From the NCBI GenBank assembly GCA_914767715.1, contig OU612071.1, positions 24,795,681 through 24,859,680 of the forward strand: a stretch of DNA of 64,000 bases, written 5' to 3'. This document shows positions 1-13,500 of this stretch, piece after piece. The position numbers and the translations under genes were made by a program. Origin of the DNA: Membranipora membranacea. Taxonomy: Eukaryota; Bryozoa; Gymnolaemata; Cheilostomatida; Membraniporidae. The notes under the pieces are model-generated. The model had not been told where the DNA came from, searched no databases, and saw only the letters and a program-made list of their open reading frames with translations. How positions within the stretch are numbered: position 1 is the first letter of the stretch; the number at the start of each line of letters is the position of its first letter.

Positions 1-817
1 TAACTCTTTTCTAAGATACAAAAGCAAACTAAAAAATTGTGGATATCAAATTCAGCGTACCTTTTGTGAGCGTTATCATACACCACAATTGCCCTTAAGA
101 ATGCTATAAGAAGTGAGATTAAAAAAAATTACCGTTGAAGTTTAAAGTTTGGACTTATGGCTGGTGCTGACCTATGAAAATTTTGTTCATTGCTAATAAA
201 AAAAAACACTGATGGTTATAGAACTTGGCATAATATGACAGTTCAAACAATAGTATCTGTCAGCCTTATTGAATTTTTTTTACACTATCGATCATAATGA
301 GAATGAAGATACAAAAACAAATAACCTTTTTTTCTATTTCATAATCAATGAAGCTCCATAGCTCAAAAAACAGCCTATCAGGTAAAGTAGCTGTCCACCT
401 AAACTGTTATCCAAGACTCAGGGCCCACCAACACAAGTGTCTTCAACATCAGTAGCTTTGCTTTATAGTAAATTGCTACGTCCCCCTGTATATCATGATA
501 TCCAAATAGTGAAAGGTCCATGAGGCCAATGAATTTCATAGTTTTATGACTATAATGATGAAAAATGGTTCAATTCTTCATCAAATAATGTACAATAACT
601 GGTAGTACAAGGTAATACCTACAAAACGTCAAACAATCTGAGATGCTTGCACTCTTTGATTACAGTCTGTCATTTTTTATTTGACAATCTTCAAACCTCC
701 TAAAGCACACTAATCGAAATTCCTATTACCGGGAGGGGACAACTCTAGGATTTTACAGATGTCCAATTATTATACCGAAAAGCCTCTTACTTTTTCTCAT
801 TTCATGCCAATACTTAC
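1..817. other. AT-rich stretch, no gene seen
   Basis: No coding exon could be supported here on either strand. If the PAN gene on the minus strand continues, its later exons should lie here or beyond the left edge, but I found no acceptor followed by a recognisable domain. Confidence 0.4.
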
Positions 818-1064
818 CTATGAGCTGGTGAACCTCTTCCCCTTCGATGCAGGTGTTATTTGACTCCAACTCAACATAACTGCTAAGCCTGCAAGTCTTA
901 GAAGATGCTGTGTAGCCAAAAAGTTTACATCCAGGAGCAGATGAGCAATTTGTTGCGCAGGACAGGAATCTTGGTGTTACAAGGTCTGCAACATAACTGT
1001 TCGAGGCAAGGCACTTTGAAGACTTTTTGAAACGAACACCATTTGACAACATTCCAAAGTACAT
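818..1064 (-). CDS. PAN/apple-like domain exon of a partial gene
   Basis: The exon encodes about 82 residues with the cysteine spacing of a PAN/apple-type module: a Cys in 'KSSKCLASN', then 'FLSCATNCSSAPGCKLFGY', then 'TCRLSSY' and a final Cys in 'NNTCIEG'. PAN modules are small extracellular domains that bind proteins or sugars. The upstream edge is a TTGTAG acceptor, with the exon in phase 0. The downstream edge is a strong GTAAGT donor at 817, leaving phase 1. No signal peptide, TM segment or stop lies in the exon, so it is an internal piece of a longer secreted or membrane protein. Its partner exons were not found. It could belong to the same kind of recognition-receptor cluster as the FReD and lectin genes further right, which lie on the same strand. 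Confidence 0.6.
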
Positions 1065-2700
1065 CTACAATGACAAAAATTAAATGGATACTCATTCATG
1101 ATCTGTTCAACAGAAGATATGCTGGGAGAATTGAGTTCATCTTTCACTAACGACAACACAGTATCAATCCATTTTTTCCTGAATGGAGGGTGAGACAATG
1201 TTTATTTGGGCTGCATTGTGTTGAAGCATAAAATACAAATATCTTGATTTATACTATAGTTTGGATAAACAGCGGTCTCCCTCTGTTTATATAGCACTGT
1301 ATATCCAACAAAGGCTGAACAATTTTTATGATATTGTCGAATAGTTCAGAGGATAGCAAATATGTCTAGGAATGTGAAACTATATGTTATAAGGCAAATC
1401 CAACAACGACACATAATATATAGTTCCAATCCAATATGCTGTGACAGCTCAGAATCAGGTTGATGTCAGCAACAGAAAACATGCACCCTGAAACAGCTTC
1501 ATGTCTCGGAATAAAAACATATCTAAGATCTAGCAACCTTCCTAATGATATCATCGATATGGGAGCGTAAAAAACAGAAACCACAAGGTACAGCAAACAG
1601 TTGTATGGGCCTCAAAAACTCAATGTCTTACAGACCTCATATTATAGATGGCTTGGGTTGAAAAATACTGAATCAATCTGTAAGAGAAGAGTAATGTCTA
1701 TTTACTGCGTAAGGTTGTAATTACTCCTCTCTCACCCTCCCTACAATTGTTGCCTCAATGACTATGCTGTATCTAAAGCACGCCTAGATTTGGTTGATAA
1801 TATCACTCACCTTTACAAAGCAGGAGATGAACAAATAGTGGATGACAGGCGTTTTGAGTTCCATAGTGCTCTCCAAACTCTTTTTGATCCTCAACTGTGT
1901 TAAAAAAAATATGACAATGTGATGTGTAAGGTGCAACAAAATTCATACATTTGGAAAAAAATGATGCACATCAGTGATTAAAGAAGACACAGTCGCAATA
2001 TCATAAGCAATAGCAGAAGAAGAATTTGAAAATTGAGTCACTGATGATGATGATAAAAAGTAACAGGTTGAAACTGGATACTTTATATTTCCTAGTCTTT
2101 CTTTAAAATATTAGTTTTGATACGTTTTCATCATTATATTTTAACATTTAAATTGAAACATCCCTTTCCTGATCAAGCTCATCGACAAACTGTGATACAA
2201 ACAAATAAATATTGATGGTTGCTTGTTTTTAATTTAATTTAATTTCAATTTAAATAGCACACTTTAATTCAAAAAAGTGACAGTACTAAACAATATCCAT
2301 TGTACACCCTACACAGAACGAGAACATAGATATGACCAAGAGAAGGTAAAGATATATAAATTCCATTCGCTGCCACACCAACAGGCAGGGAATAGATTTG
2401 CACAATTCCATTGATGTCTTTACTAAAACATTACCAATTATTACCTATTAACAATTAAATAATACCCACCGATATGGATAAGAGCAGCAGTTCAAGATTG
2501 TGTTGAGTGAGGCTGTCTCCCTGTTTGCCATTTGCATAAAAGATGATAAAAAGCACCAAAGCTTTCTACTTATACCATTTGGTAGACCATCAACAGCTTT
2601 TCAATCAATTTTGTAATTTTTCTAAATTAACTAGACATATATTCATTCCTTTGTTATGGCCTGATTTAAAGTTCAGCTAGCCAAATGTACTTTCGACTGT
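1065..2700. other. No supportable gene
   Basis: This stretch holds only short open frames without recognisable domains. An open frame at about 977-1,198 on the minus strand overlaps the PAN exon in another frame and looks accidental. Confidence 0.4.
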
Positions 2701-2729
2701 ATTGTAATCATAAACCGTTGTCTGCTGAA

Positions 2730-3100
2730 ATCAATGTTATTCAGTAGACACTATGGTATCAGCAATAAAGGAACGGATCCATTATTCATGAGCGTTAGCT
2801 TTACATATGTGACAGGTTAATGAGAATATATTGTCTTATAAATCAGAGAAGTTGAATGATACCTGCGGCCAATTGGAAATTAAAGCAGATGAAAAATTGT
2901 AAACTCTAATACAAACAAGCAAGTCCAGTGAACTTTACCAGCTATATCACATGGGCTTCTATATTACACATAATTACTTAGGGAGGAAAGTACAGGAGGT
3001 TTTCGCCAGCAAAACTTGAAGCAAAAATCAATAGTGAAACCTTACTGTCACTGACACTGTATATGGCAAACTTTATCCTAAATATCTATACAATCAACAA
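2730..3100 (+). repeat. Dispersed repeat, copy 1 of 3
   Basis: This copy shares long stretches with 4,205-4,500, including the block around 'CAAGCAAGTCCAGTG' and the block ending 'GGGAGGAAAGTACAGGAG'. A more diverged third copy is at 5,240-5,600. All three are in direct orientation. No protein is readable in any copy, so it is probably a non-coding element or the remains of a local duplication. Confidence 0.7.
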
Positions 3101-3738
3101 ACGTTTTTAGCTGCAACTGTTTAAACAAAGAAGACAGAAGTAGTTTAATATACTAAATTCACAGTGGTCTTGTGCACTTTCGCAAAAATTGACTATGCAT
3201 ACTAAGATCTCGACAACAAAGTAATAATTAAGTAAGAATGATTAAAAAATACCTGTTCTGATATGAAATGGACAAAATTTCTAAAACAGCTGGGAGGATA
3301 AAACCTTCATAAATAAGTTTTATATGTGTGGTGAGATGGAACGAGTTGTCCCCTCCCGGGAAGAGGAAGCATAACTCAAAAAATCACTTAACGCCTAATC
3401 ACACTAATTGGACGGCTATCATGGTCAACTCTTGCTATGACACGGAAGGTTTCATGCAGTTGTTTCCCTTAGTCTCATACTCCCTACCAATTTATGCCAT
3501 GAGACTTCAACCGAGAACACAAGCGCAATTATCGTCAGCTATACGGAGCAGCTGACATTTATATTATATTATTAAAGACGCTCGAGGAATGCAATTATGG
3601 AGATATCGATGAATATGACCGCAGCAATCTATGCAGGCTCATTCTTTTCTGGGCAGGGTCCCTGCTGCTGCCTAACCAAACTAAGTCTTGATATAGATAT
3701 ATACAGTATGCTAACAGCTATATACAGTATGCCAACAG

Positions 3739-3970
3739 ATCGCTTCTCGGCCTATTGGTTAAGATCAAAGTGTCATGGTTAATGGCTGATAAGTGCCAGC
3801 TTCAGTTTCTGGCAGCTTGCTGCACACTCACGATAAGGAGGTCCACCATGGCCACACCTCTAGGATGCAACCTAGCTTGCTAGGATGTATCACAACCTCA
3901 GTATGAGGACACCGAGCAACTTGCATCCCTCTTTAGGGGCAGCCCACCCTCTGTTTTGTCATAAAAAGGG
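3739..3970 (+). mobile_element. SINE-like insertion with a U2 snRNA-derived head
   Basis: The insertion begins ATCGCTTCTCGGCC and continues through TAAGATCAA, which is the start and stem-loop I region of U2 snRNA with a few changes. After about 35 bases it no longer resembles U2, so it is neither a U2 gene nor a plain U2 retropseudogene. It is flanked by 12-base direct repeats (GTATGCCAACAG at 3,727-3,738 and GTATGCTAACAG at 3,971-3,982) with one mismatch, as expected for target-site duplications from LINE-driven insertion. The left flank is itself part of a two-unit 21 bp local repeat, which weakens the duplication argument a little. The 3' end is A-rich (ATAAAAAGGG). The body can form several short hairpins. 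SINEs with snRNA-derived heads are known in crocodilians; this assignment is inference from sequence. Confidence 0.6.
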
Positions 3971-4204
3971 GTATGCTAACAGCTCAGTCCTCTTAGATGG
4001 TTCCAGGGTACCTGGTATCACATAGTCGATGTAAACAGCTTGCATCAGTACATGGAAATTGAAGGCTGGTATAAAGATTTACACAGTATGCGCATAGTGC
4101 AATCTCTATTAGACAACCTGCGGGCTGGCAGGTACTGCGGTATCTCATCGTTGATTAGCAGCTGCCATCAGTACATTGACATATACCAGCCGATCCGCAT
4201 CGAG

Positions 4205-4500
4205 CATTTGCTCAGTAGATACCATGATATCAGCTATAGAAGAACTGATCAATTAGTCATGAGCGTTTGCTTTACATAGTTGACAGGTAAATTAGAATCT
4301 GATGTCTTATAAATCAGAGGAGTTGAATGATATCTGCGGTCAATTGGAATTTGAAGCAGATACAAAATTGTAAACTCTAATACAAACAAGCAAGTCCGGT
4401 GTACTTTACCAGCTATATCACATGGGCTTCTATATTACACAGTATTACTTAGGGAGGAAAGTACAGGAGCTTTTCGCCAGCAAAATTTGAAGCAAAAATA
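4205..4500 (+). repeat. Dispersed repeat, copy 2 of 3
   Basis: This copy is close to the one at 2,730-3,100, with shared text from the 'ATATCAGC' block through 'GGGAGGAAAGTACAGGAG'. The short frame on the minus strand at 4,449-4,658 crosses its right edge and has no recognisable domain. Confidence 0.7.
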
Positions 4501-5239
4501 GTTTTGGATGGGTAAGAACCATCAAATGCAACAAGCTCTAGCAATACGATGTGCATGTTACCCATATTTTTCTTAATTACACTGTTCTGAACCGCCGTGT
4601 CTACTTTCATGTCACCCCAAGCCCATTTAACCTGCGCTTTCATTGCAGTGACAAACATTGTTTAGGCTTCATGGTGTTAAATATGTGGTTTAATTGCCAC
4701 TCAATAATGTTCCATTATCCACAAATTATTCTCAACTGATTTTTTCTAGCAAGGTCGTGATTTGTCATCAAATTTAGGAGTGTACAATAGTTGTGCTTAA
4801 AACAGGTTGACATTTTGACACATGGTTTCCAGTATTAATAGCAAGAACCTCATTGCATAACCTACCCACATAAATTCATCCGACAGAACGATTGTGAATT
4901 TGATATAGTATATATTGTCTCAATCCCTGGCCACTAAGGATAAATAAAGACCACGTCATTTTTTGTGAAAGGGATATAATAGTGTACAATATCATATTTT
5001 GGTTATAAGAGTGTCAATTGCTACCGTTTGTATTGTTATCTGAATTTGGAACAGCATTTTTGGGAAGGTAGCTCTTACACACAATTCCTCGGTCAGCACG
5101 AGCAACATCTGAATTGGTTACAATCATTTCAAATTCTACAAGAACTGCCCTTATAATATTTGTATCATTAAACCTAATTATAATTTGCAAAATTATGTAA
5201 TTTTTGATAGTCCGGTAATCCTATATCATCATCTCCATT

Positions 5240-5600
5240 GAAATAGATGCAATTCAGTAAACACTATGATATCAGCGATAAAAGAACAGATCAATTACTC
5301 TTGAGCGATTGTTTTTGCAGGCGAAAGGTTAATGATGATTTGCTGTCGCATCATATAAAACTTAAGAACTTAAATGATACATGCTGCCAAATAGAATTTA
5401 ATTCAAATGCATACATTTCCACAAAAAAACAAGTCCAGTGTTCTTTATCAGCCAAATAACTTGAGATGCTATTGAACACATGTAAATATAAAGAGCATAG
5501 TACATGGGATACCCTCAAACCTATTGGTACTACAAATATCTTCGGCCAGAAATCAATGTAGAAAGTGTACTACTGACACTGGCATTGGGTATGATAAATA
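5240..5600 (+). repeat. Dispersed repeat, copy 3 of 3 (diverged)
   Basis: It opens like the other two copies ('ACACTATGATATCAGCGATA') and keeps the 'AACAAGTCCAGTG' block, but the middle has diverged. Confidence 0.55.
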
Positions 5601-7559
5601 ATCTCTTGCATCTCTTTATGTTTCAGGTGCAACTCTGAGCCCTCCAGCTGTACTGCCTCCACTCAGGCTCCAAACTCAACATAGCTCTACATAGCTGCTT
5701 CAAATCGAACTTTCTATGTAGCTTCCTATGATGATACACCACATCTTCCGTCTAAACACACTGTTATTGAAGCTCGGTGACCAGAAACCAGTATTGTTGG
5801 TAATGTTCAAATATGCCCAGGTATTGTATATAATGCATCCATATGGATCAGTAGTTCGGGGAACACAGTGAAGATCTGATGGTGGCAGGATAAAGTCAAG
5901 ATGATGTGCTGAGGGGGTGTCTTGTACCATCAAAAAAAAACAAAAGCTAATGATGTAATAACTCAAGTTGAGACAGAATGACCGGAAATTATATCAATTT
6001 GGAGTGCATGACAACCCATGCCCGATTCTTCGAACCAAAGGACCTTTTATGATTTTACTATCAATGTTTTTCACAAACATTCTATGGTGCAACTTCAGGA
6101 AGAAACAATAATTTGAAATGTATTATCGCTGATACTTCATTTGCTAATTAAGAGCATCTGTACTTGCAACTATTCAATCGCCTAATGTTATTCCTTGGGG
6201 CAACAACGCTTGTGGTATTTTAACCATATTATATTCTCTACTCCACTATGAATAATGGTCACATTATTTTGAACAAAAACTCACAGCTTAAACATTTATT
6301 GACTAAGAGATATAGGAGGTATTTTATCTGAGAGTGACAATAGTAGACTTTCACTATTGAGTTCTGGTTTAAGTTTTTTTATTGTATTGATATGGTTTGG
6401 GGCAGCCTATGTACTTTTCTATCTAAATGTTCATGTGGCAAACAGAATCTCAAGTGATATATGTTGAAATGTTAATTGAATTCCATTTGGCAGCATACTC
6501 ATCTAAATTATAAAATTATCAAGAATCAACTATTAATATCTGGTTGGCCTATAGCAGAGAGACTTTTCTAAATTATGATGCAACAAAACTTCATCTAACA
6601 TATCTCACACCAAGACAGCAGTTGCTCAGTTAGGTAAGAAGAAAATAGGTAAAGAGAGGGTTGTCCAAGTTGACTTCATGAATCCTAAAAGAAAAAGGCT
6701 AAATATACCACAAAAAAGTCATACTTTGCAGTTGCCTTTTAAGCCGAATTGAGCACACAATTTTATGATTGATGGCAGATTTTAACATATCTAAAATAGG
6801 ATATCATCTGTGATATCAGTGGGTAGAACCCGTCACAAAATCTGTGATCCGATATGAGATTTGCCCATCCTCAGATTAAAGTTTGAGCACCTTAGAATGA
6901 TTTTGATTCCGGTTAAATTTGGAAACATGTCTGTGCTGAATATAGGCTATTATGTGGTGTTATAAACACTCCTAATCAGACAAATTAACAATGTATTGGT
7001 GGATATGGTGTAAGGTAGTGCCGCATAACCTGTATGTTTCAATTTTTACCTGCATGCATACATTTTGATATGATGTCCATACAAGTCTGTATATTGTCGG
7101 GTAATAATATTGCTATATTGTATTCAAGATTGCCATCGATAGACTTACCAAGATGTTGATAATAATATGTGAATTAGGACTTGTCTCTACAAGATCAAAG
7201 ATAACATAAGATGACAAAAATGATAATATAATAGTATTATCTAACAAGTTTTTTCTCTCAAGTGAAGTTCTGGTAGTTGAGGGAATAAACCCCCAACTCC
7301 TTGGAGTGAAACAAGCCACCATAGATGTAGGGATAAAGGGATCTATGTAAATTGATACAAAATGACATGATTTATATTTTGAAAGGAGGCTGGTAGGTTT
7401 TTGGTAATGTGTGATAGTAAACACCTGTGCCACATAATTTAAAACTACTTGGAGTTATCTCACTGTGATTATGTTATAGTTAATCTGGTAGAACTAGGTA
7501 GATGATATAAATAACATGTGAGTGTGTTTGTAAATGAGTATGGAAATGTTGCAGATACA
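5601..7559. other. No supportable gene
   Basis: I saw only short unrelated open frames. This stretch lies downstream of the FReD gene on the minus strand and may include its 3' UTR. Confidence 0.35.
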
Positions 7560-10500
7560 TCAATTTAGTTTCAGCTTCATCTCTGTTGTCTTTAGAGCTA
7601 CCGTTCCAGCAAATGGATGGTGCACTATTGCTGACCACGTGGGTACAGCAGAGCTCCTCCACGGTCCGCAAGTGAGACATACTCTATTGCAAGAACCAAA
7701 CCACCATCCACCCCCATATAAAGCTGCAGTGAGAGAAGATACAAAGCAAATAAATACAATGGGCACGCTAAAAAAAATACTGAACACAAGCAAAATAAAT
7801 GGAAATTCACTAAGACTTCAGAATTACAATGCAAGGCGCAATAATCCCCTGTCTTATTGCAAATAGCACAGAATTTAATACAATAAAATGTGTGTAAACT
7901 GATGGGTTCTTATGATAAGCTCTTGATTGGTTTTGTATTTCAAAGACATAATGGTATAACAATGACAATGTTGACAAAACAAGGCTGTTCAAATGAGAAT
8001 TTCCAATTGCATAATACATAAACAAATTGTTCACAAGAAGGCAATTACCTCAGTTTTACATAATAGGCCAGTGCAATGCTTGTGGCTCGATAGAAAGTGT
8101 GCAGATTTTTCTAAGAGGCCGCAAACTTATTTCAATTATTTCCCTGTTGTTATTGAGTGTTGGCACTGTACTGATATATATTTAAACTATTAGCACTGTA
8201 CTGCTATATAATTAAAGTATTAATCAAATGAATTTTATAGCATTTCGGCAGCTGAACAGCTTTTTTGCTACAGGAAAAATTTGAAGTGATAAACAAAATT
8301 AACAACTGGGTGAATGACAGGCAAGTTACCAACGCAAGTTAAGATTGAATAAGCAGATTACATCATTGACTACTTTTGCCTCAGCTTTGGAACACATCAC
8401 AAGTATGTGACATTTTTAAAGTGAATATCGTATACATGCTATCTAAAATATCATTTAAAATAATTGGATTGAATTATTGCCAAAGATCACAGCAAGTTAT
8501 ATATATTTTTCTGAAATGAACTAGGAAAATGTTTGTTTAAAACCATGGTCAAACTAAATAGAAGCTTGCTGAGTGTTCAGAGGTTATAGCTGAACCTATG
8601 ACATCACCACCCACTTGTTATATGATATTAAACTGCTGCAAATATATACAGAAGTTTCCATTTGTCAGCAATTACACTCCAGGCATACTGCAGCACAATG
8701 CAAAGAGGTGATCATCTCTTTTACAAGCACTCCAATCATTGAATCGATTGATCAAGGCTATCCTAATGCAAGGTATATATCATTAATTTAGCACTGTGCT
8801 GACTTTAGCGATCTGTCCTGGCAATCTGAAAACTAGTGTTGCTTTGAAGGATGGCAAAAATCAATTTACTGTCGGACAATAATAGACAAAGCCTAGTTTA
8901 CGTTCTCTAACTGGCCAGGGTTCAAAGTATTGGTATTCCATGATTATACACATTCCTTCAATAGTTTGAAGATTATACCAGATTGAGAGCTATTGGGGGG
9001 AAGGCAATTTCTAATTGATTCATGATCTGTACAACTCCCCATGGTAAAATTTATTATTTGTGATTCTTGAATACTCTCAGCATTGAATGAGAGTGATGAC
9101 CATGGTTGATGCTTATATTTAACAAAGCATTGTCAAGATAGGGAACATTTTTCTATCGAAATATAAAATCTTGCCTTTTAGTTTTTCTCTGTTGCTGATC
9201 ATAGTCCCTAAATAAGAGCTTGCAGGTAAATATTGAAAGGATTCATTTTGGTAAAATGAGAGTGGATAAGTTCAGATTTGTACAGCCCATTTTTGTGTAA
9301 TTGAGTTTGAATCAGCAGATTTACTATATGAAAGTGGTGCATGATTGTGAATGGTACTCAAATGAGTTCGTGGAATCTGTTTACGACCGATGAAATAAAC
9401 TTCATTCAGCCAAATGAATTAAAGTTTGATATATACATTTTTACCCATCAATTGACCGCAAACAGTCGTGCTGTTGACTGCTGCATCTGACCCAATACAT
9501 TTATTATCTTTACTATATTTGGTGTATTGTATACCTAGCTGAGAAAAAGTATCACTATCAGTTCCATCAAAGTTCTCCTCGAAATTTTTCTTCACACTAG
9601 GTCTTAATTTGCCCGCCCTATTTAACAAACCCTCTTAAACCCAGCTGGCTTGTTTGGGGTTGTGACCCTGTATCCTTACTCCCCGTTGCTGGTAACTCTT
9701 TTTGTTTCATGCAAGAAAAATAAGAATCCTCAATACATTTAAAAATATGTTACAAATATTGAGAAGAAGAAAAGCTCGCTCATATATGAATCTAGTTCTG
9801 TGAAGTGATTTTTGGTACCCATCCCAACTTCCCATGCATGCCATACAAGAGCAGATAATATATAGCATAGCTAACCTACGCCATCCAAAGGGATAATTGC
9901 CTCTATGTTTCTTGAAAGAGTGTTCTGCGTTTGCATTTGAGTATGTTATGAGAATTTTGCAGTTTTTTCATATTTCCACAATTCGACTTGGTACTCGGTT
10001 TAACTTGAGTTCGACCTAGAATTTTCAATTTTTTAAACCTTAAAAAATCGTGTAAAAGATGTCAATTGTTATGTGTTGCAATGTTGAGATAGTTTTAAAA
10101 TACACAGCATGTCAAAGTTTCTGCATGCTAAACAGACTGAGTAAAAAATGTTATCATCCCTGCACAAGACCCGCTGTTCAAATCTAAGTCTCTATCTCTT
10201 GTGCTGAACTTCTGTCCGCTTAGGGCAACGCTGGAACCGTCTGGTACATCCCCTGCATTCCCTTATAAATGATTAAAACTAATAATGATGATGAAATGAA
10301 GGCAATTATCATTAAAATAATGCACATAAATTGGCTGTAACAAGAAAAAATTTAGGGGAACAGGATGATATTGAACTTTGTCAGACCCCAACTACTATTG
10401 CAATGAATAATTCCATGCATGCTGAATGTGCTTGCTGGTTTCTCTGTGAACCTTAAATATTTAATCTCACCACTATATCCATTGAGCTCAAAAGTGAATT

Positions 10501-13500
10501 CAGATGATGCATCTCCAACGACAAAGGTATCATACAAATCAAATGCAGTTAAGCCTTTTCCACTCGGTGCTGAATAAGCAGTCACGTTGATACGTAGCAT
10601 TGCACCATGGTCCTTTGCCAAAGCATGTAAGTTATTGAGACCTAAAAAATGAGTTTAATTTCATTGTTCCATTACAGGATTATATCAAATTGTCTTAAGA
10701 ATCATTAATAAGTGCGAAATTGTTTCTTTACAGGCACATGCAGAGGAATTTGGTGACATAAGAATAAGCTGGATTGAATGCGAGAGCAAGAAACTGATTA
10801 GTTATGTATTTTCTTGCTAGGTGATTGGTGCTGCATGTGTTCATATGCTCGAGTGCCAAAGATGATCATATTCAAGAAAATGATGAATAGCTCAGAAAAT
10901 GATTAGGTCTGTATCGTCCTATGAACATTATAGATTTACCAGGCCAGTATTCACCACTAAAATCTCCGAATCCAAACTTATAATCAGCCAGAGTTAAAAA
11001 ATACTATCCACGGTCAATCAGGAGCTTCTAAGTCACACCATACCTTAAAAATACAAAACAACAGGAAAAATAGTAATGGGTGGGTGGAGTTATTACATGG
11101 ATCCTATCTGGCATGTTTGAAGGTTGCCTGATAAAAGCTAAGCAGGACAGATCTTGCAAGGTCTGAAATATCTGAAATATCGGAGGTTCCAGGTCGACCC
11201 AGCTCAATGAAAAACCTTCACCTTAACAACAAAGACCAAGGAATTTTCAAATTAAATGAGACCAACACAATACCCACAAAGAGATTCTACAACCCAATGA
11301 ATGACATGAATGGCGCACATTTACAAATATTGTCACCTTGTCATAGAACAAATTGAGGTTTATCAGGGCAAAAAACTAAGCAGCTTTATCTGATTCTTCA
11401 AGTATGGTAACATGACAAGTAAAGTCAACTATATCATTATGAAGAATCAAGGTCATTTCCACTGATGCTATTTCTTCACAAAAACTAACCGTGATAATAA
11501 ACACCGCTCAGAAATATACTGAATTATTATGTGCAAACCTAGCCTGTCTTAACAAGCTTTAATTGTTGAGGAGGGGGGGGGCAAGGCTTGATGTCGACCT
11601 GTTTAGATTAAGTATTGTCTATTCTTGCGATTGGGTAGATAACTTCATTATCACACTTATCAATTTGTAGAGAAAAACAGAGTTATCTTTTCGGGAACAC
11701 AACTTCGTCTTCCTATATAAATTGAAAAGTGTGATGGAGAAGTTATCTACTTGAACACAAGAGAAGACAATATATAGTCTAAACAGCTCGACATATAGCA
11801 GTTCAAGAGTTGAAAAGCTTTGATCCCCCCTTACCTTACAAAGCTTGTTAAGATGGGCTAGTGCAAACTTTGATCCTTTCAAAAGAGGTAGGTGAATTGA
11901 TGAATGCCACTCCACTTGTTTTTCTTCGTTCACAACCATTGCTCTCAAGATCTGTAATTAATTGTATGTATGAGAAAACTCTTTGTACCTTTCTCAAAAT
12001 GATTGACAGCCATGATGTCACAGCTAATGTTTATCTGTTAGAATATCAACTTGATGATAATCAAATCAAAGTAGAGCATCCCCATTTTGGAAAAGAGTGA
12101 ACAATTGTAAGCCATGAATCATATCATTGTCAAACAGATCAAGGTATCATTAGATTATGTTTGTTCTTCAATATGGGCCATGCAAGGGCAGGAGATGACC
12201 ACCTGCCAATAAATATTAAAAAATCTTGTGTAAAGATGAGTGTAATGATAACTTGTCTTGTTTACATATTGGAGGGTCACTGAGGACATAGCTACATCTA
12301 AAGTTGGAATTATAGTTGTCAGGTATCCCTAGTGTTGCCTATAATCCCAATATTCAGATGTTAAGGCAATTTCGCTTGAAATCGATTAACAGGCTAAATT
12401 TGTTCATTTCCTCTACTGAATTTGGAGACCCGGAAAAGTTTAGCACAAAATTTAACGTGATCCATCAGCAAGTGTTCTGTTATAATCCAACCAGAAAAGC
12501 TTCAGTGTTTATTAAGCGATTATTGCGGTTGAATAGTTTATCGATCAAAAGTTGTTGAATACTTTTTGGTACTGCTATAACTAATGGCGACTAATTGCCT
12601 GCATTAGCTTTTAAAGATGGTTCTAAACTTGGAATTGAGTATCAAGACACAGATTTACATATTCAGAAAATAAACCAAAAACCTGCCATCTAATATACAG
12701 AATACGGTGACCATTTCATAGGTAAATCTTTTAACGCGGTGCCCCCTCTGGAAGATATCAAACCATTAAAGAGAGAGGAGCATGGGTCAGAGATAGTTTT
12801 TCATTCAACCTTGTACATATTTCAAATGATATTTGGTTTTAAACAATCCTACAGCATTCTGACTTTTTGCATTTTTGTTCACGCCTTTTTTTAAGGCCAG
12901 TATTTACATCAAATTTCGTAACATGCTTTCTTGTCTGTGATATGTCATCAATCAATGAATCAACTAGACATTTATGTGGCTGGGGTCATAGGCTGATAGG
13001 CTGATAGGTCAATAATCAAATGTCTGTCAATTGTAGGCAACACAGTGCACATCAGGTGAATTATATCGGTAATGCAAAGGCCATTATCATGATGATTTGA
13101 CAGCCGCAAATTCTCACGATTCATAATGGTTACCTCAATAGCCACCAGCTATTGATCGTGTGGGTTGTTGATATTATCATGAATAATCAGAAAAGGGTGT
13201 TCCAGTTGTCGGCAAACAGGTGTGCATATACTTTGAAGCTAAACAAAACATGATCTTGTCCAAAAATTGTAAAGTGGTCCTTCAACAATCCTGGTACCAC
13301 ATCATAAGATTATGAATCCCACAATGATTACTAATGCTGCTCTGCCTACCTGTGGGATATTGCTCTCTCATCTCAGTGAACTCTTTCTTCAATGATGAAA
13401 CCTGAATGACAGCTACTGCGATTGCCGCTGCGGCTGAGAGTAGAGCCAATATGGTCAAGATTATTAAACAGAATACGATGCGTTTACTATTAGCAGGTTT

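Noticed and set aside
3739-3970. A functional U2 snRNA gene
   Set aside because: Only the first part matches U2. The branch-point recognition region, Sm site and the 3' stem-loops of U2 are not readable.
7113-7433. Minus-strand frame of 106 residues downstream of the FReD gene
   Set aside because: No domain. It was considered as a LINE tail but lacks the motifs.
11619-12100. Frames of 79-109 residues on both strands at 11.6-12.1 kb
   Set aside because: They lie mostly on the foldback arms, and neither has a known domain.
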